Shown here: positions 1 through 8,587 of the stretch, in pieces
Layout of the letters: the number at the start of each line of letters is the position of its first letter
How positions within the stretch are numbered: the first letter of the stretch is position 1
From: Roseivivax marinus
Lineage (GTDB): Bacteria > Pseudomonadota > Alphaproteobacteria > Rhodobacterales > Rhodobacteraceae
Direction of reading: 5' to 3'
Assembly: GCF_900109705.1 (NCBI RefSeq)
Contig: NZ_FOAI01000006.1
Span: 62,001-126,000 of the forward strand
Length of the DNA: 64,000 nucleotides
Program-made: the position numbers and the translations under genes
Notes under the pieces: generated by a model
The model's database searches: none
Seen by the model: only the letters and a program-made list of their open reading frames with translations
What the model was told of the DNA's origin: nothing

Positions 1-1
1 C

Positions 2-94
2 GCATCGAAGAAGAACGTGGCCGGGATGCTCTACGATCACATCGAGGAGCGTGTTCGGCCCTCGCCCACGCGGCGGCGCAAGCTGCTGGGCTGA
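2..94 (+). CDS. 3' end of an unidentified protein (partial)
   Basis: The last 30 codons of a gene that begins before the window are open and end in TGA. The visible tail is strongly basic, with a run of arginines and lysines just before the end (SPTRRRKLLG). Codon use fits the neighbouring genes. The fragment is too short to assign a family, so no function is proposed. Confidence 0.5.
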   Translation, partial: ASKKNVAGMLYDHIEERVRPSPTRRRKLLG

Positions 95-95
95 A

Positions 96-142
96 CGTTG
101 CGGGGGGGCGTTGGCCCCCGCGCCCCCGAGTAACCCGCAACG
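96..142. terminator. Possible transcription terminator hairpin
   Basis: CGTTGCGGG at 96-104 pairs with CCCGCAACG at 134-142, with a G/C-rich inner stem between them. It lies directly after the stop codon of the partial gene at 2-94. There is no T-run, so this is a weak call. Confidence 0.35.
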
Positions 143-232
143 AGACGAGCCGGCGGGCGGACGCGCGGGCCGAGCACGACCGGGCCCCTGCCCGCTACGC
201 CTGGCGCATCCATTTCCTGACGAAGGAAGCGC

Positions 233-622
233 TCAGGCGAGCCGCAGCAGCGCCCAGCCGGCGGCGGCGATCTGTGCGAGGCCGAGCGCCACCGAGGCAC
301 CATGGAGCCAGGCGAAGCGAGCTTTGGCGCCGGTGTCCGTGGCGCGGTTGATCGCGGGCATCAGCGCCTGTCGGGCCGGAATCGTGGTCAGGACCACCGC
401 GAGAAGCAGCAGTGCGGCCGTTCGGTCGATGGCGAACGCGGCCAGCGCGGCAAGGCCCGCGGTGACGATGGAGGCGAGGTAGAAGGCCGGAAAGGCAAGA
501 CGCAGGAGGCGGCCGGCCTCCTCGGGGGACGCGTGGCGGAAGAGGAAGCCCGCGAACGCGAAGGAATAGAACGTCATGCCCCCGAAGAGCAGCCCCGTCA
601 GGAGGACGGCGAGCGCGGTCAT
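233..622 (-). CDS. DUF4149-type small integral membrane protein
   Basis: A 129-residue, very hydrophobic protein with about four predicted membrane helices (near residues 3-25, 45-66, 68-85 and 105-127). The sequence, with an FYSFAFAGFLF stretch in the first helix and a PARQALMPAINRATD loop, resembles the DUF4149 family, whose biochemical role is not known. The start is chosen because ATG overlaps the ubiG stop by 4 nt (ATGA), which implies translational coupling. It is the last gene of a three-gene minus-strand unit with the MddA-like methyltransferase and ubiG. A link to quinone or lipid metabolism is only an inference from position. Confidence 0.75.
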   Translation of the reverse strand: MTALAVLLTGLLFGGMTFYSFAFAGFLFRHASPEEAGRLLRLAFPAFYLASIVTAGLAALAAFAIDRTAALLLLAVVLTTIPARQALMPAINRATDTGAKARFAWLHGASVALGLAQIAAAGWALLRLA

Positions 623-1332
623 CCGCACGCCTTCGTGGCAAGGCCCATGTACTGCACCGTCTGCATCGGCAGCGGACCGAACTTGAGGTCGAGGCGCTTC
701 GTGACGCCGCGGGGGCCGAGGCCGGTGAACGGACCGGGGTTCAGGCCCGCCGCCTCCATCCGCGCGCGCAGATCGTCGGGCGGGATGAACATGTCGGGAT
801 CGTGGGTGCCCTTGGGCAGCACGCCGACGACGTCCTCGGCCATGGTAATGGCAAAGAAGCGCGCCACCCGGTTGCGGTTGATGGTGTCGAAGGCGAACAC
901 GCCGCCGGGCGCCAGCACCCGCGCGCATTCCGACAGGGTCTGGTCGAGGTCCCGAACATGTTCGAGAACGTCGACGCAGACCACCGCGTCGAAGGACCCG
1001 TCGGCATAGGGCATGTCCTCGCCCACCCCCACGTCGTAGGCGATCGACAGACCCTCCTGCGCAGCGTGTTCGCGCGCGGCCCGGATCGCGTCCTCGGCCG
1101 GGTCGCGGCCCGTCACGGTGGCGCCACGCCGGGCCAGCGCCTCGGCCATAAAGCCGCCGGCACAGCCCAGGTCCAGCACGCGCTTGCCCTGCCAGTCCAC
1201 GTGGCGGTCGAAGAAGCGGAAGCGGCCCGGCACGAGGTTCTTGAGCGTGCGGACCCACCGGATCTCGTCGGACCACCAGGCATCCGCCGCGTCGTCGTAA
1301 ATGCTCAGGTCGTTGCGCGCGCGGTCAGCCAT
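619..1332 (-). CDS. ubiG: UbiG-like 2-polyprenyl-6-hydroxyphenol/3-demethylubiquinol O-methyltransferase
   Basis: A 237-residue class I SAM-dependent methyltransferase. Motif I is VLDLGCAGGFMAEALA (about residues 52-67), followed by the acidic TGRDP motif and by VVCVDVLEHV around residues 115-125, the usual UbiG/Coq3 pattern. The family performs the two O-methylation steps of ubiquinone synthesis. Length is typical. The ATG start overlaps the end of the upstream membrane methyltransferase by 8 nt, and the stop overlaps the DUF4149 start by 4 nt, so the three genes are probably cotranscribed. Related small-molecule methyltransferases share these motifs. The conserved NDLSIYDDAADAWW opening favours UbiG, though not conclusively. 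Confidence 0.75.
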   Translation of the reverse strand: MADRARNDLSIYDDAADAWWSDEIRWVRTLKNLVPGRFRFFDRHVDWQGKRVLDLGCAGGFMAEALARRGATVTGRDPAEDAIRAAREHAAQEGLSIAYDVGVGEDMPYADGSFDAVVCVDVLEHVRDLDQTLSECARVLAPGGVFAFDTINRNRVARFFAITMAEDVVGVLPKGTHDPDMFIPPDDLRARMEAAGLNPGPFTGLGPRGVTKRLDLKFGPLPMQTVQYMGLATKACG

Positions 1333-2194
1333 GGGTCGGGTCCTGTTTGCGTTCGGTAGGTCGGGGGCGTCCGGGGATCATGTAGGGCACTGCGTCCCGG
1401 TAGCGCGCATATCGCGCACCGAAGCGACGGAGGTAGCGCGGCTCCTTCAGGCGGGCGGGCGCGATCAGGCAGTAGGCCGTCAGCACCGCGGCCACGGCAA
1501 GTTGGTCCGGCGTCCAGGTGGGCACGGTCCAGAGCACGAGCGTGAAGCCCACGTAGATCGGCTGGCGGATCAGGGTGAAGAGGCCCCTCGTCGGCATGTC
1601 GGGCCAGGCCGGGTCACGCAGCTGCACCAGCGACGTCCACCCCAACGCGCCCGATTGCAGCTCGGCGCCGGCGTCGAGGTTGGACTTCATCAGGAACAGC
1701 CACGAGGCGACGTGCAGCGCAAGAACCACCCAGAGCGCCGCGCCCTCGGCCCGCCACCAGACGATGCCCGAGGGCGTCCAGAGCAGGAACAGCGCCAGCA
1801 GCTGGAGCGAGGCGAAAATGGTGTAGGTGGTGGCGGCAAGCGTCTTGCCCCACGGCCCCGGAAGCACGCGGCCCGGCACCTTCGCGCCGCGACCGTTCAG
1901 AAACAGCGAATGCAGCAGCGGGAATTGCAGGACCAGCGCGGCATTGACGAGGATGGCATACGGGAATGGCACCGCGCCGAGGCCTATCATCATGCCATTC
2001 CAGAGTGTCCAGACCATCGCCAGGATGGCCGCGGCAAAGACGAGGTGGCAGAGCGCGCCGTAGGCCAGCGCCACGGCGATACGCGTCCTTCCCGGCGGCG
2101 CGGAGAAATTTCCGATCATCAGCTCGATCAGCCGCCAGACAGGGTGAGGTCCGGGGCTGCCGAGGGGCGGTTTTCCGGGCTCGGTCTGCGTCAT
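1325..2194 (-). CDS. Membrane methyltransferase of the methanethiol S-methyltransferase (MddA)/ICMT-like group
   Basis: A 289-residue polytopic protein with about five to six hydrophobic segments. The C-terminal half holds the RQPIYVGFTLVLW stretch and the YARYRDAVPYMIP end, which match the SAM-binding region of the NnrU/ICMT/MddA superfamily. In MddA proteins the enzyme methylates methanethiol to dimethylsulfide. That substrate is plausible for a marine alphaproteobacterium but is not proven here. The start ATG at 2192-2194 is preceded by a run of stop-free sequence, and earlier starts would extend over the sufT promoter. It overlaps ubiG by 8 nt. An isoprenylcysteine-methyltransferase-like role on another thiol cannot be excluded. 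Confidence 0.65.
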   Translation of the reverse strand: MTQTEPGKPPLGSPGPHPVWRLIELMIGNFSAPPGRTRIAVALAYGALCHLVFAAAILAMVWTLWNGMMIGLGAVPFPYAILVNAALVLQFPLLHSLFLNGRGAKVPGRVLPGPWGKTLAATTYTIFASLQLLALFLLWTPSGIVWWRAEGAALWVVLALHVASWLFLMKSNLDAGAELQSGALGWTSLVQLRDPAWPDMPTRGLFTLIRQPIYVGFTLVLWTVPTWTPDQLAVAAVLTAYCLIAPARLKEPRYLRRFGARYARYRDAVPYMIPGRPRPTERKQDPTHG

Positions 2195-2356
2195 CGCGGT
2201 TGAGATAAGGCGGGGGCTCTGCCAGACCAGCGCCCGGATGTCGCACGTGTCGCACCCGATCGCGTTGGCCAAATCTGTCCCCGGGGCGACGCGGCCTTTA
2301 CCCTTCGCTGCCCTTTTCCTATATCTCCACTCAGGAATGACGACGAAGGAAACGGC

Positions 2357-2719
2357 ATGTCCGACGCAAGCCCCCAGATGGAAGGTGCCCCGCTGATCGC
2401 GCCCTCCTCGACCGAGCATCCGCTCTACGACCAGGTGGTCGAGGCGTGCCGCGGCGTGTACGATCCGGAGATCCCGGTGAACATCTACGACCTCGGACTC
2501 GTCTACACGATCGATATCACCCCGGAGAACGAGGTGAAGATCATCATGACCCTGACCGCGCCGGGATGTCCGGTGGCGGGCGAGATGCCCGGCTGGATCG
2601 CCGACGCCGTGGAGCCCCTCGCCGGGGTCAAGCAGGTCGACGTCGAGCTGACGTGGGAGCCGCCCTGGGGCATGGACATGATGTCGGACGAGGCCCGGCT
2701 GGAGCTCGGCTTCATGTAA
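2357..2719 (+). CDS. sufT: SufT/MIP18 (DUF59) family Fe-S assembly protein
   Basis: A 120-residue protein whose core (VYDPEIPVNIYDLGLVY near residue 35, then LTAPGCPVAGEMP near 70) is the DUF59/MIP18 signature. It has the single conserved cysteine after TAPG and a C-terminal LTWEPPW stretch. Relatives assist iron-sulfur cluster maturation (SufT, MIP18) or act in PaaD-type oxygenase assembly. Length suits stand-alone SufT. An AAGGAAA ribosome site sits 7 nt before the ATG. No other suf gene flanks it, although an IscA/SufA-type protein lies 5.3 kb away on the same strand. Confidence 0.8.
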   Translation: MSDASPQMEGAPLIAPSSTEHPLYDQVVEACRGVYDPEIPVNIYDLGLVYTIDITPENEVKIIMTLTAPGCPVAGEMPGWIADAVEPLAGVKQVDVELTWEPPWGMDMMSDEARLELGFM

Positions 2720-2838
2720 GGATCCGCCGCGGCAGGGCTTGCCCTTGCCGCAACGGCATCCGGCAGGCGCGCCCGGAACGGCCCGGCTTGGCCACATTCA
2801 CATATTGACGATTGCGTGGATCGGACGACGTACGGGCG

Positions 2839-4506
2839 GTGAGACGTTTTGCCGCCCTCCTCGTGTTCGTATTCGTCGCCGCCCTTGGCGTCCCCGTTCA
2901 CGCGCAGGAAAACGCGGCCACGTCCTCGTGGTATTCCCTGGATATCCTCAATCCCGGCCTCGGCCCGGCCCCCGACGACATCGACCGCACCACGCCGCGC
3001 TCCACGGTCGAGAGCTTCCTCGCCCTCGGGCGGGACAACCGCTGGGACGACGCGGCGCACCTTCTCGATCTGGCCGGCTGGCCCGACGATGAGCAACGCG
3101 ACGTGGGCGCGGCGCTGGCGCGGCAACTCTTCGTCGTGATCGACCGCAAGATCGTGGTGAACTGGTACCAGCTGCTCGACCGGCCAGACGCGCTCGACGC
3201 GCGGGCCGCCTCCGAGACCGCGATGGCCGGGGAGCCGCGCCGATCCCTTCTGCTTGCGCTCGTGGAGCTTGGCGGCCGTCCGATCAGCCTGCGGCTCAAC
3301 CGAGTGAAAGAGCCCGCGCGCGATCCGGTCTGGGTGTTCTCCCGCCAGACCGTCGACAACGTGCCCGACCTCTACGCCGTCTACGGTCCCTCGCGCCTGG
3401 AACGCTGGCTGCCGGAACCCCTGCTCAAGCGGGCCTTCTGGAACCTGCGGGTCTGGGAACTGATCGGGCTGCCGTTGATGATCGCGCTGGCGATCGCGCT
3501 TGGGCGCCTGACCTACGCGATGATGTCGCGCGGGCTCGGGCGGACACGCCGGGACGAGGGCAGCACGTCGATCCTTGTCGCGCTGCGGCCGCCGGTAATC
3601 CTCGTCGTGGTGGCGGGCACGCTGGCGATCTGCACCAAGAACCTGTTCCTGTTTTCCGGGCGCATCGACACCGTGCTGTCGCCGATGATTGCGGTGGGCT
3701 TCGTCACGGCAACGATCTGGGCGATCGTCAACCTCGCCGATACCATCATGGACCGGCTCGTCAGCTTCGACGGCGACGTACTGACCGAGGTCGGCGAGGG
3801 CCAGGAACGCAAGCGCGACATGGCCACCAAGGTCGCCGCGATCCGCCGCGCGATGATCGTCGTGGTGACCATCGCGGGCATGGGGATCATCCTGCGCGAA
3901 GCCAACATCATGCAGACGCTCGGCTTCTCGCTGCTGGCCTCGGCGGGCGCGTTCACGGTGATCCTCGCCTTCGCGGCGCGCAACATGCTGGCCAACGTCA
4001 TGGCCTCTCTGCAGATCGCGCTGAACCAATCCGCGCGGATCGGCGACAAGATCGTCTATGACGGCCACCTGTGCTCGGTCGAGCGGATCAACTTCACCTT
4101 CGTGCAGCTACGCGAATGGACCGGCAAGCGCATCGTGGTGCCCGTTGTCGACTTCGTGGACGAGCCGTTCGAGAACTGGACCATGCGCGACCCGGCCCTG
4201 ATCGGCGAGGTGCGGCTCAAGCTCGCCCATACAGCCGATGTGGACGCCCTGCGCGACCGATACTTCAAGCTGCTCGACGAGATCGACAGCGAGGACGAGA
4301 AGGCGCTCGAAACCAATCGGGGGCTCTACGTCGCGAACCACGACGCCTTCGGGCTCGAGGCGCTGTTCCTCATCCCCTGCCCCGATCCGAACGCCGCCTG
4401 GGCGCGGATCTGCGAGGTGCGAGAGCGGATGCTGGCGGAGGCGGCCGAGATGCAGACCGAGGCCAAGCCGATCTTCCCGATGCTGTCACCGTTCGAGGCC
4501 GGCTGA
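2839..4506 (+). CDS. MscS-family mechanosensitive ion channel protein
   Basis: A 555-residue membrane protein: signal-like N-terminus (RRFAALLVFVFVAALGVPVHA), a periplasmic region of about 180 residues, then several membrane helices from about residue 200, and an MscS domain. The pore-helix and beta region reads LANVMASLQIALNQSARIGDKIVYDG, followed by ENWTM. Family members open under membrane tension to release solutes. GTG at 2839 is preferred because it places the signal sequence at the N-terminus. An in-frame TTG at 2812 is the alternative and would add nine residues. Neither has a strong ribosome site. It belongs to the larger MscS relatives with a periplasmic N-terminal domain. Confidence 0.8.
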   Translation: MRRFAALLVFVFVAALGVPVHAQENAATSSWYSLDILNPGLGPAPDDIDRTTPRSTVESFLALGRDNRWDDAAHLLDLAGWPDDEQRDVGAALARQLFVVIDRKIVVNWYQLLDRPDALDARAASETAMAGEPRRSLLLALVELGGRPISLRLNRVKEPARDPVWVFSRQTVDNVPDLYAVYGPSRLERWLPEPLLKRAFWNLRVWELIGLPLMIALAIALGRLTYAMMSRGLGRTRRDEGSTSILVALRPPVILVVVAGTLAICTKNLFLFSGRIDTVLSPMIAVGFVTATIWAIVNLADTIMDRLVSFDGDVLTEVGEGQERKRDMATKVAAIRRAMIVVVTIAGMGIILREANIMQTLGFSLLASAGAFTVILAFAARNMLANVMASLQIALNQSARIGDKIVYDGHLCSVERINFTFVQLREWTGKRIVVPVVDFVDEPFENWTMRDPALIGEVRLKLAHTADVDALRDRYFKLLDEIDSEDEKALETNRGLYVANHDAFGLEALFLIPCPDPNAAWARICEVRERMLAEAAEMQTEAKPIFPMLSPFEAG

Positions 4507-4614
4507 CCCGCCCGGAAGGGAGAGGGCCGCCGTCACGAAACCGTAACGGTTGTGCCACGCACCCGTTACGCGCCATGGTCATGCGGAGGCGTCACCAACA
4601 GAAAGGTATTTCCG

Positions 4615-5856
<1,242 letters not shown>

Positions 5857-5883
5857 GGCCAGGCGGCGAATGCCGCGACAGGT

Positions 5884-5913
5884 GGGGGCGGCCGGTTTGG
5901 CCGTCCCCTTTTT
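5884..5913 (+). terminator. Rho-independent terminator after the GDPD gene
   Basis: A 10-bp stem (5884-5893 with 5899-5908, one G-T pair), a 5-nt GGTTT loop and five T residues at 5909-5913. It closes the GDPD transcript. Confidence 0.85.
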
Positions 5914-5990
5914 CGCGCCGGGCCTCCCTTGCATCCCGCCCGCGCGCTGGCGTCTAGTGGCCGCGAATGCGCGGACGAAGGACCGGCGGA

Positions 5991-6617
5991 ATGGAGCATG
6001 AGACGGCGGCGATCCTGACCGGCGATATCGTGGGCTCGCGGCAGGCGGGCTCCGAGGGCGTCGCGGCGGTGTTCGACGCTCTTGCCGCGGCGCTGGAGGA
6101 TGCGGCGGCGTGGACCGGCGGGCCGGCGCGGCTGACCCGGTTTCGCGGCGACGGCTGGCAGGCGCTGGTGCCCGACGGCCCCCGCGCCCTGCGCTGCGCG
6201 CTGTTCCTCCGTGCCCGCCTGCTGACGGCCGAGACCGCCGAGACCCGCATCGCCATTGGCCTCGGCGGTATATCCTCCGCTGGCACGAGCGATCTGTCGG
6301 ATGCCGATGGCGCAGCCTTCCACGCCTCGGGTGCGTCGCTCGACGCGATGGCGCGGGGCCGGCGACTGGTGCTGGCGGCGGAGGGCGCGCCGCCCCTCGC
6401 CCCGGCGGTGGCAGAGCTCTGCGACGCCCTCGCCCGCGGCTGGAGCTTGGCGCAGGCCGAGGTCGCGGCCCCCCGGCTCGCCCCGGACGCCCCGTCGCAG
6501 GCGGCTCTGGCCGAGCGGCTGGGCATCCGCCAGCAGAGCGTCGCCGACCGGTTGGAGGCCGCGGGCCTTCCGGCGATTGAGGCCGCGCTCGAGGCGGTCG
6601 AGGCCGCGCTCGCATGA
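5991..6617 (+). CDS. SatD-like protein: nucleotide-cyclase-like domain with C-terminal HTH
   Basis: A 208-residue protein beginning METAAILTGDIVGSR in style (ILTGDIVGSR at residues 8-17), the hallmark of the SatD family, whose biochemistry is not established. I see a class III nucleotide-cyclase pattern: GDIVGS (11-16) with Asp12, RGDGW (52-56) with Asp54, a helix like ALRCALFLRARL (66-77), IAIGLGG (87-93), then GAAFHASGASLDAM (107-120), where cyclases carry a catalytic Asn and Arg. Those two look absent. Residues 170-193 (AALAERLGIRQQSVADRLEAAG) form a helix-turn-helix. ATG at 5991 is preferred over 5967. A 28-bp repeat array and a DUF3307 gene follow directly. The cyclase relationship is my inference. 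Confidence 0.65.
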   Translation: MEHETAAILTGDIVGSRQAGSEGVAAVFDALAAALEDAAAWTGGPARLTRFRGDGWQALVPDGPRALRCALFLRARLLTAETAETRIAIGLGGISSAGTSDLSDADGAAFHASGASLDAMARGRRLVLAAEGAPPLAPAVAELCDALARGWSLAQAEVAAPRLAPDAPSQAALAERLGIRQQSVADRLEAAGLPAIEAALEAVEAALA

Positions 6618-6632
6618 CATGTGAGCTCCTTT

Positions 6633-6716
6633 ACAGGCCTCACGGCCTTTATTCCGCAATACAGGCCTTCAAGCCTGTTATCCGAAAAACAGGCCACAGG
6701 CCCTGTAATTTCACCG
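6633..6716. repeat. Three tandem 28-bp operator-like repeats
   Basis: The word ACAGGCC occurs at 6633, 6661 and 6689, exactly 28 bp apart. Each unit also holds a right arm that makes an imperfect dyad: AGGCC...GGCCT in the first, ACAGGC-N6-GCCTGT in the second, ACAGG...CCTGT in the third. The array fills the gap between the SatD-like stop and the DUF3307 ribosome site. Probable operators for an HTH protein, with the SatD-like product the nearest candidate (inference). Confidence 0.75.
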
Positions 6717-6726
6717 GAGACCCGAC

Positions 6727-7455
6727 CTGACCGACGCCGCCGCCACCTTCTCGGCCCTGCTGCTCGCGCACGGGCTGGCCGACTTCGTCCTGCAGACCGA
6801 CGCGATGGTCGCGGGCAAGGGCCGTCTGCGCGTGGCCGCGCTGCACGCGGCGAGCGTGGCCGCACTGACATTTCTCGTGGTCGCGGCCCCGACCCTCGCG
6901 GCGCTGGGCGCCGCCCTGGCCGTCACGGCAGTCCACATCGCCATCGACCGCATCAAGCAGGCCGTGGGCGACACGCTCGGGCCCTTCCTTGCCGATCAGG
7001 CAGCGCACCTCGCGACCCTCGGCGCAGCGGCTCTGGTCGTGCCGACACTCTGGGCCGACGGCGTCTGGGCCGCGCTGCTGCCCGAGGGCACCGCCCCGGC
7101 GCTCGCCTACCTCGCCTTCGGCCTGATCGCCGTGCGCGCGGGTCGCTTCGCCGTCGGCAAGACGCTGGCCACCATAGGCACCGACGCCGAGATCGAGGGC
7201 ATCGCCGAGGGCAGCCTCAAGGACGCCGGCGCCCGGATCGGAGAGCTCGAGCGGCTGCTGACCTACGCCCTTGTCGTGACCGGCAACACCACCGGCGTCG
7301 CGTTCCTGGTGGCCGCCAAGTCGATCCTGCGCTTCGACGCGACCCGAGACGATCGCGCATCGGCGGAATACATCATCGTCGGCACGCTCGCTTCCATCGC
7401 CTGGGCGCTGGGCGCCGCCTTCCTTGCCATACTGCTGATCGGAGACACCCCTTGA
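6727..7455 (+). CDS. DUF3307 membrane protein, apparent CTG start
   Basis: A 242-residue integral membrane protein. The family motif near the N-terminus, LLLAHGLADFVLQTDAM, is present only if translation begins upstream of the first ATG (6805). The frame is closed at 6706 (TAA), and no ATG, GTG or TTG lies between that stop and the motif. CTG at 6727, 7 nt after a GGAGA ribosome site (6716-6720), is the only sensible start. About five membrane helices follow, with a soluble loop near residues 150-175. Function unknown. DUF3307 proteins often accompany SatD-like proteins. The gene overlaps the next by 4 nt (TTGA). Confidence 0.7.
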   Translation: MTDAAATFSALLLAHGLADFVLQTDAMVAGKGRLRVAALHAASVAALTFLVVAAPTLAALGAALAVTAVHIAIDRIKQAVGDTLGPFLADQAAHLATLGAAALVVPTLWADGVWAALLPEGTAPALAYLAFGLIAVRAGRFAVGKTLATIGTDAEIEGIAEGSLKDAGARIGELERLLTYALVVTGNTTGVAFLVAAKSILRFDATRDDRASAEYIIVGTLASIAWALGAAFLAILLIGDTP

Positions 7456-8012
7456 GCGAACGCGAAAAGATGTGCGCCGGAGAACTCTACCGCCCCGGCG
7501 ACACCGACCTTGCCGCCGAGCGACGGCGCGCGCAGGCGCTTCTGCGCGACTACAACCAGACCATCGTCGACGATCCGGAGCGGATCGCGATCCTCGACGT
7601 GCTGCTGGCGGAGATCGGCGAGGGCAGCGCGATCCGCGCGCCGTTCCACGTGGATTACGGCTGGAACATCACCCTCGGCCGCGACGTGTTCCTGAACTTC
7701 GGCTGCGTCCTGCTGGACGTCTGCGCGATCACCATCGGCGACAACACCCAAATCGGCCCCTACTGCCAGCTGCTTGCCGCCGATCACCCGCGCGACCGCG
7801 AAACCCGCGATGGGGGCCTCGAATTCGGGCGCCCCGTCACCATCGGACGCAATGTCTGGATCGGGGGCGGCGCGCTGATCCTGCCCGGCGTGACCGTGGG
7901 CAACGACGCCGTGATCGGCGCCGGCGCCGTGGTCGCGCGGGACGTGGCCCCCGGCGCCACGGTCGCGGGCAATCCCGCGCGTCCCCTTGAGAGAAGCGCG
8001 CAGACCCACTAG
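7452..8012 (+). CDS. Maltose/galactoside O-acetyltransferase family protein (left-handed beta-helix)
   Basis: A 186-residue acyltransferase. It opens with the Maa-type domain (SEREKMCAGELYRPGD), followed by hexapeptide repeats from about residue 60 (IRAPFHVDYGWNITLG, VTIGRNVWIGGGALILPGVTVG, DAVIGAGAVVARDV). The family moves acetyl from acetyl-CoA to sugar hydroxyls. His115-region AADHP is the expected catalytic histidine stretch. TTG at 7452 is chosen because it preserves the conserved N-terminus and overlaps the DUF3307 stop (TTGA). ATG at 7470 would trim it. Tight overlap with DUF3307 suggests cotranscription, but the true sugar acceptor is unknown. Confidence 0.8.
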   Translation: MSEREKMCAGELYRPGDTDLAAERRRAQALLRDYNQTIVDDPERIAILDVLLAEIGEGSAIRAPFHVDYGWNITLGRDVFLNFGCVLLDVCAITIGDNTQIGPYCQLLAADHPRDRETRDGGLEFGRPVTIGRNVWIGGGALILPGVTVGNDAVIGAGAVVARDVAPGATVAGNPARPLERSAQTH

Positions 8013-8042
8013 TTTGGTAGGACACTGCAAGGAGGCGCGCCC

Positions 8043-8420
8043 ATGTTCGGTATTCCCGGCCAGGCCCCCGTAACGATGACCGACGCGGCGGTCCGGCAAA
8101 TCTCGAAGCTGATGGAAAAGGACGGTCGCTACGGCCTGAAGATCGGCGTCAAGAAGGGCGGCTGTGCGGGCATGGAATACACCATGGATTACGTCGACAC
8201 CGCCGACGACAACGACGAGGTGGTCGAGCGCGACGGCGCCCGCGTGCTGATCGCGCCCATGGCCCAGATGTTCCTGTTCGGCACCGAGATCGACTACGAG
8301 ACCGCGCTTCTGGAATCGGGCTTCAAGTTCCGAAATCCCAACGTCGTGGACGCCTGCGGATGCGGCGAGTCGATCAAGTTCAAGGACGTTGACGAACTCG
8401 CCGCCGAGCGCGAGGACTGA
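8043..8420 (+). CDS. IscA/SufA (HesB) type Fe-S cluster assembly protein
   Basis: A 125-residue A-type carrier. The three conserved cysteines appear in KKGGCAGMEY (near residue 40) and in ACGCGES (near residue 104), the metal or cluster ligands of the HesB domain. A-type carriers receive and pass Fe-S clusters to apoproteins. It has an AAGGAGG ribosome site 8 nt before the ATG and is followed by a strong terminator, so it is the last gene of its transcript. Whether it serves SUF or another branch cannot be told from this window. Confidence 0.85.
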   Translation: MFGIPGQAPVTMTDAAVRQISKLMEKDGRYGLKIGVKKGGCAGMEYTMDYVDTADDNDEVVERDGARVLIAPMAQMFLFGTEIDYETALLESGFKFRNPNVVDACGCGESIKFKDVDELAAERED

Positions 8421-8448
8421 CGCCCGCACCCATCACCGGATTCTTCGA

Positions 8449-8474
8449 CGCCCTGCCCTCGCGCAGGGCGTTTT
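8449..8474 (+). terminator. Rho-independent terminator after the IscA-type gene
   Basis: Perfect 8-bp stem CGCCCTGC (8449-8456) with GCAGGGCG (8463-8470), 6-nt loop, then TTTT. Confidence 0.85.
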
Positions 8475-8587
8475 CGTGTGCGTCGGGTGTGGTTCGGTCC
8501 GCTCATCCGGCCGGCAGATGCGGCGCAGGGTCGCCGCCCCGGGACCGCCATGCTATGTCCAGACCCGGACCACGACAGGAGACCGAT

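Noticed and set aside
2503-4068. A 521-codon minus-strand frame over sufT and the MscS gene
   Set aside because: Antisense shadow without ribosome site or domain.
6633-6716. CRISPR array
   Set aside because: The 28-bp period is that of whole tandem units, with no separate repeat and spacer, and only three copies.
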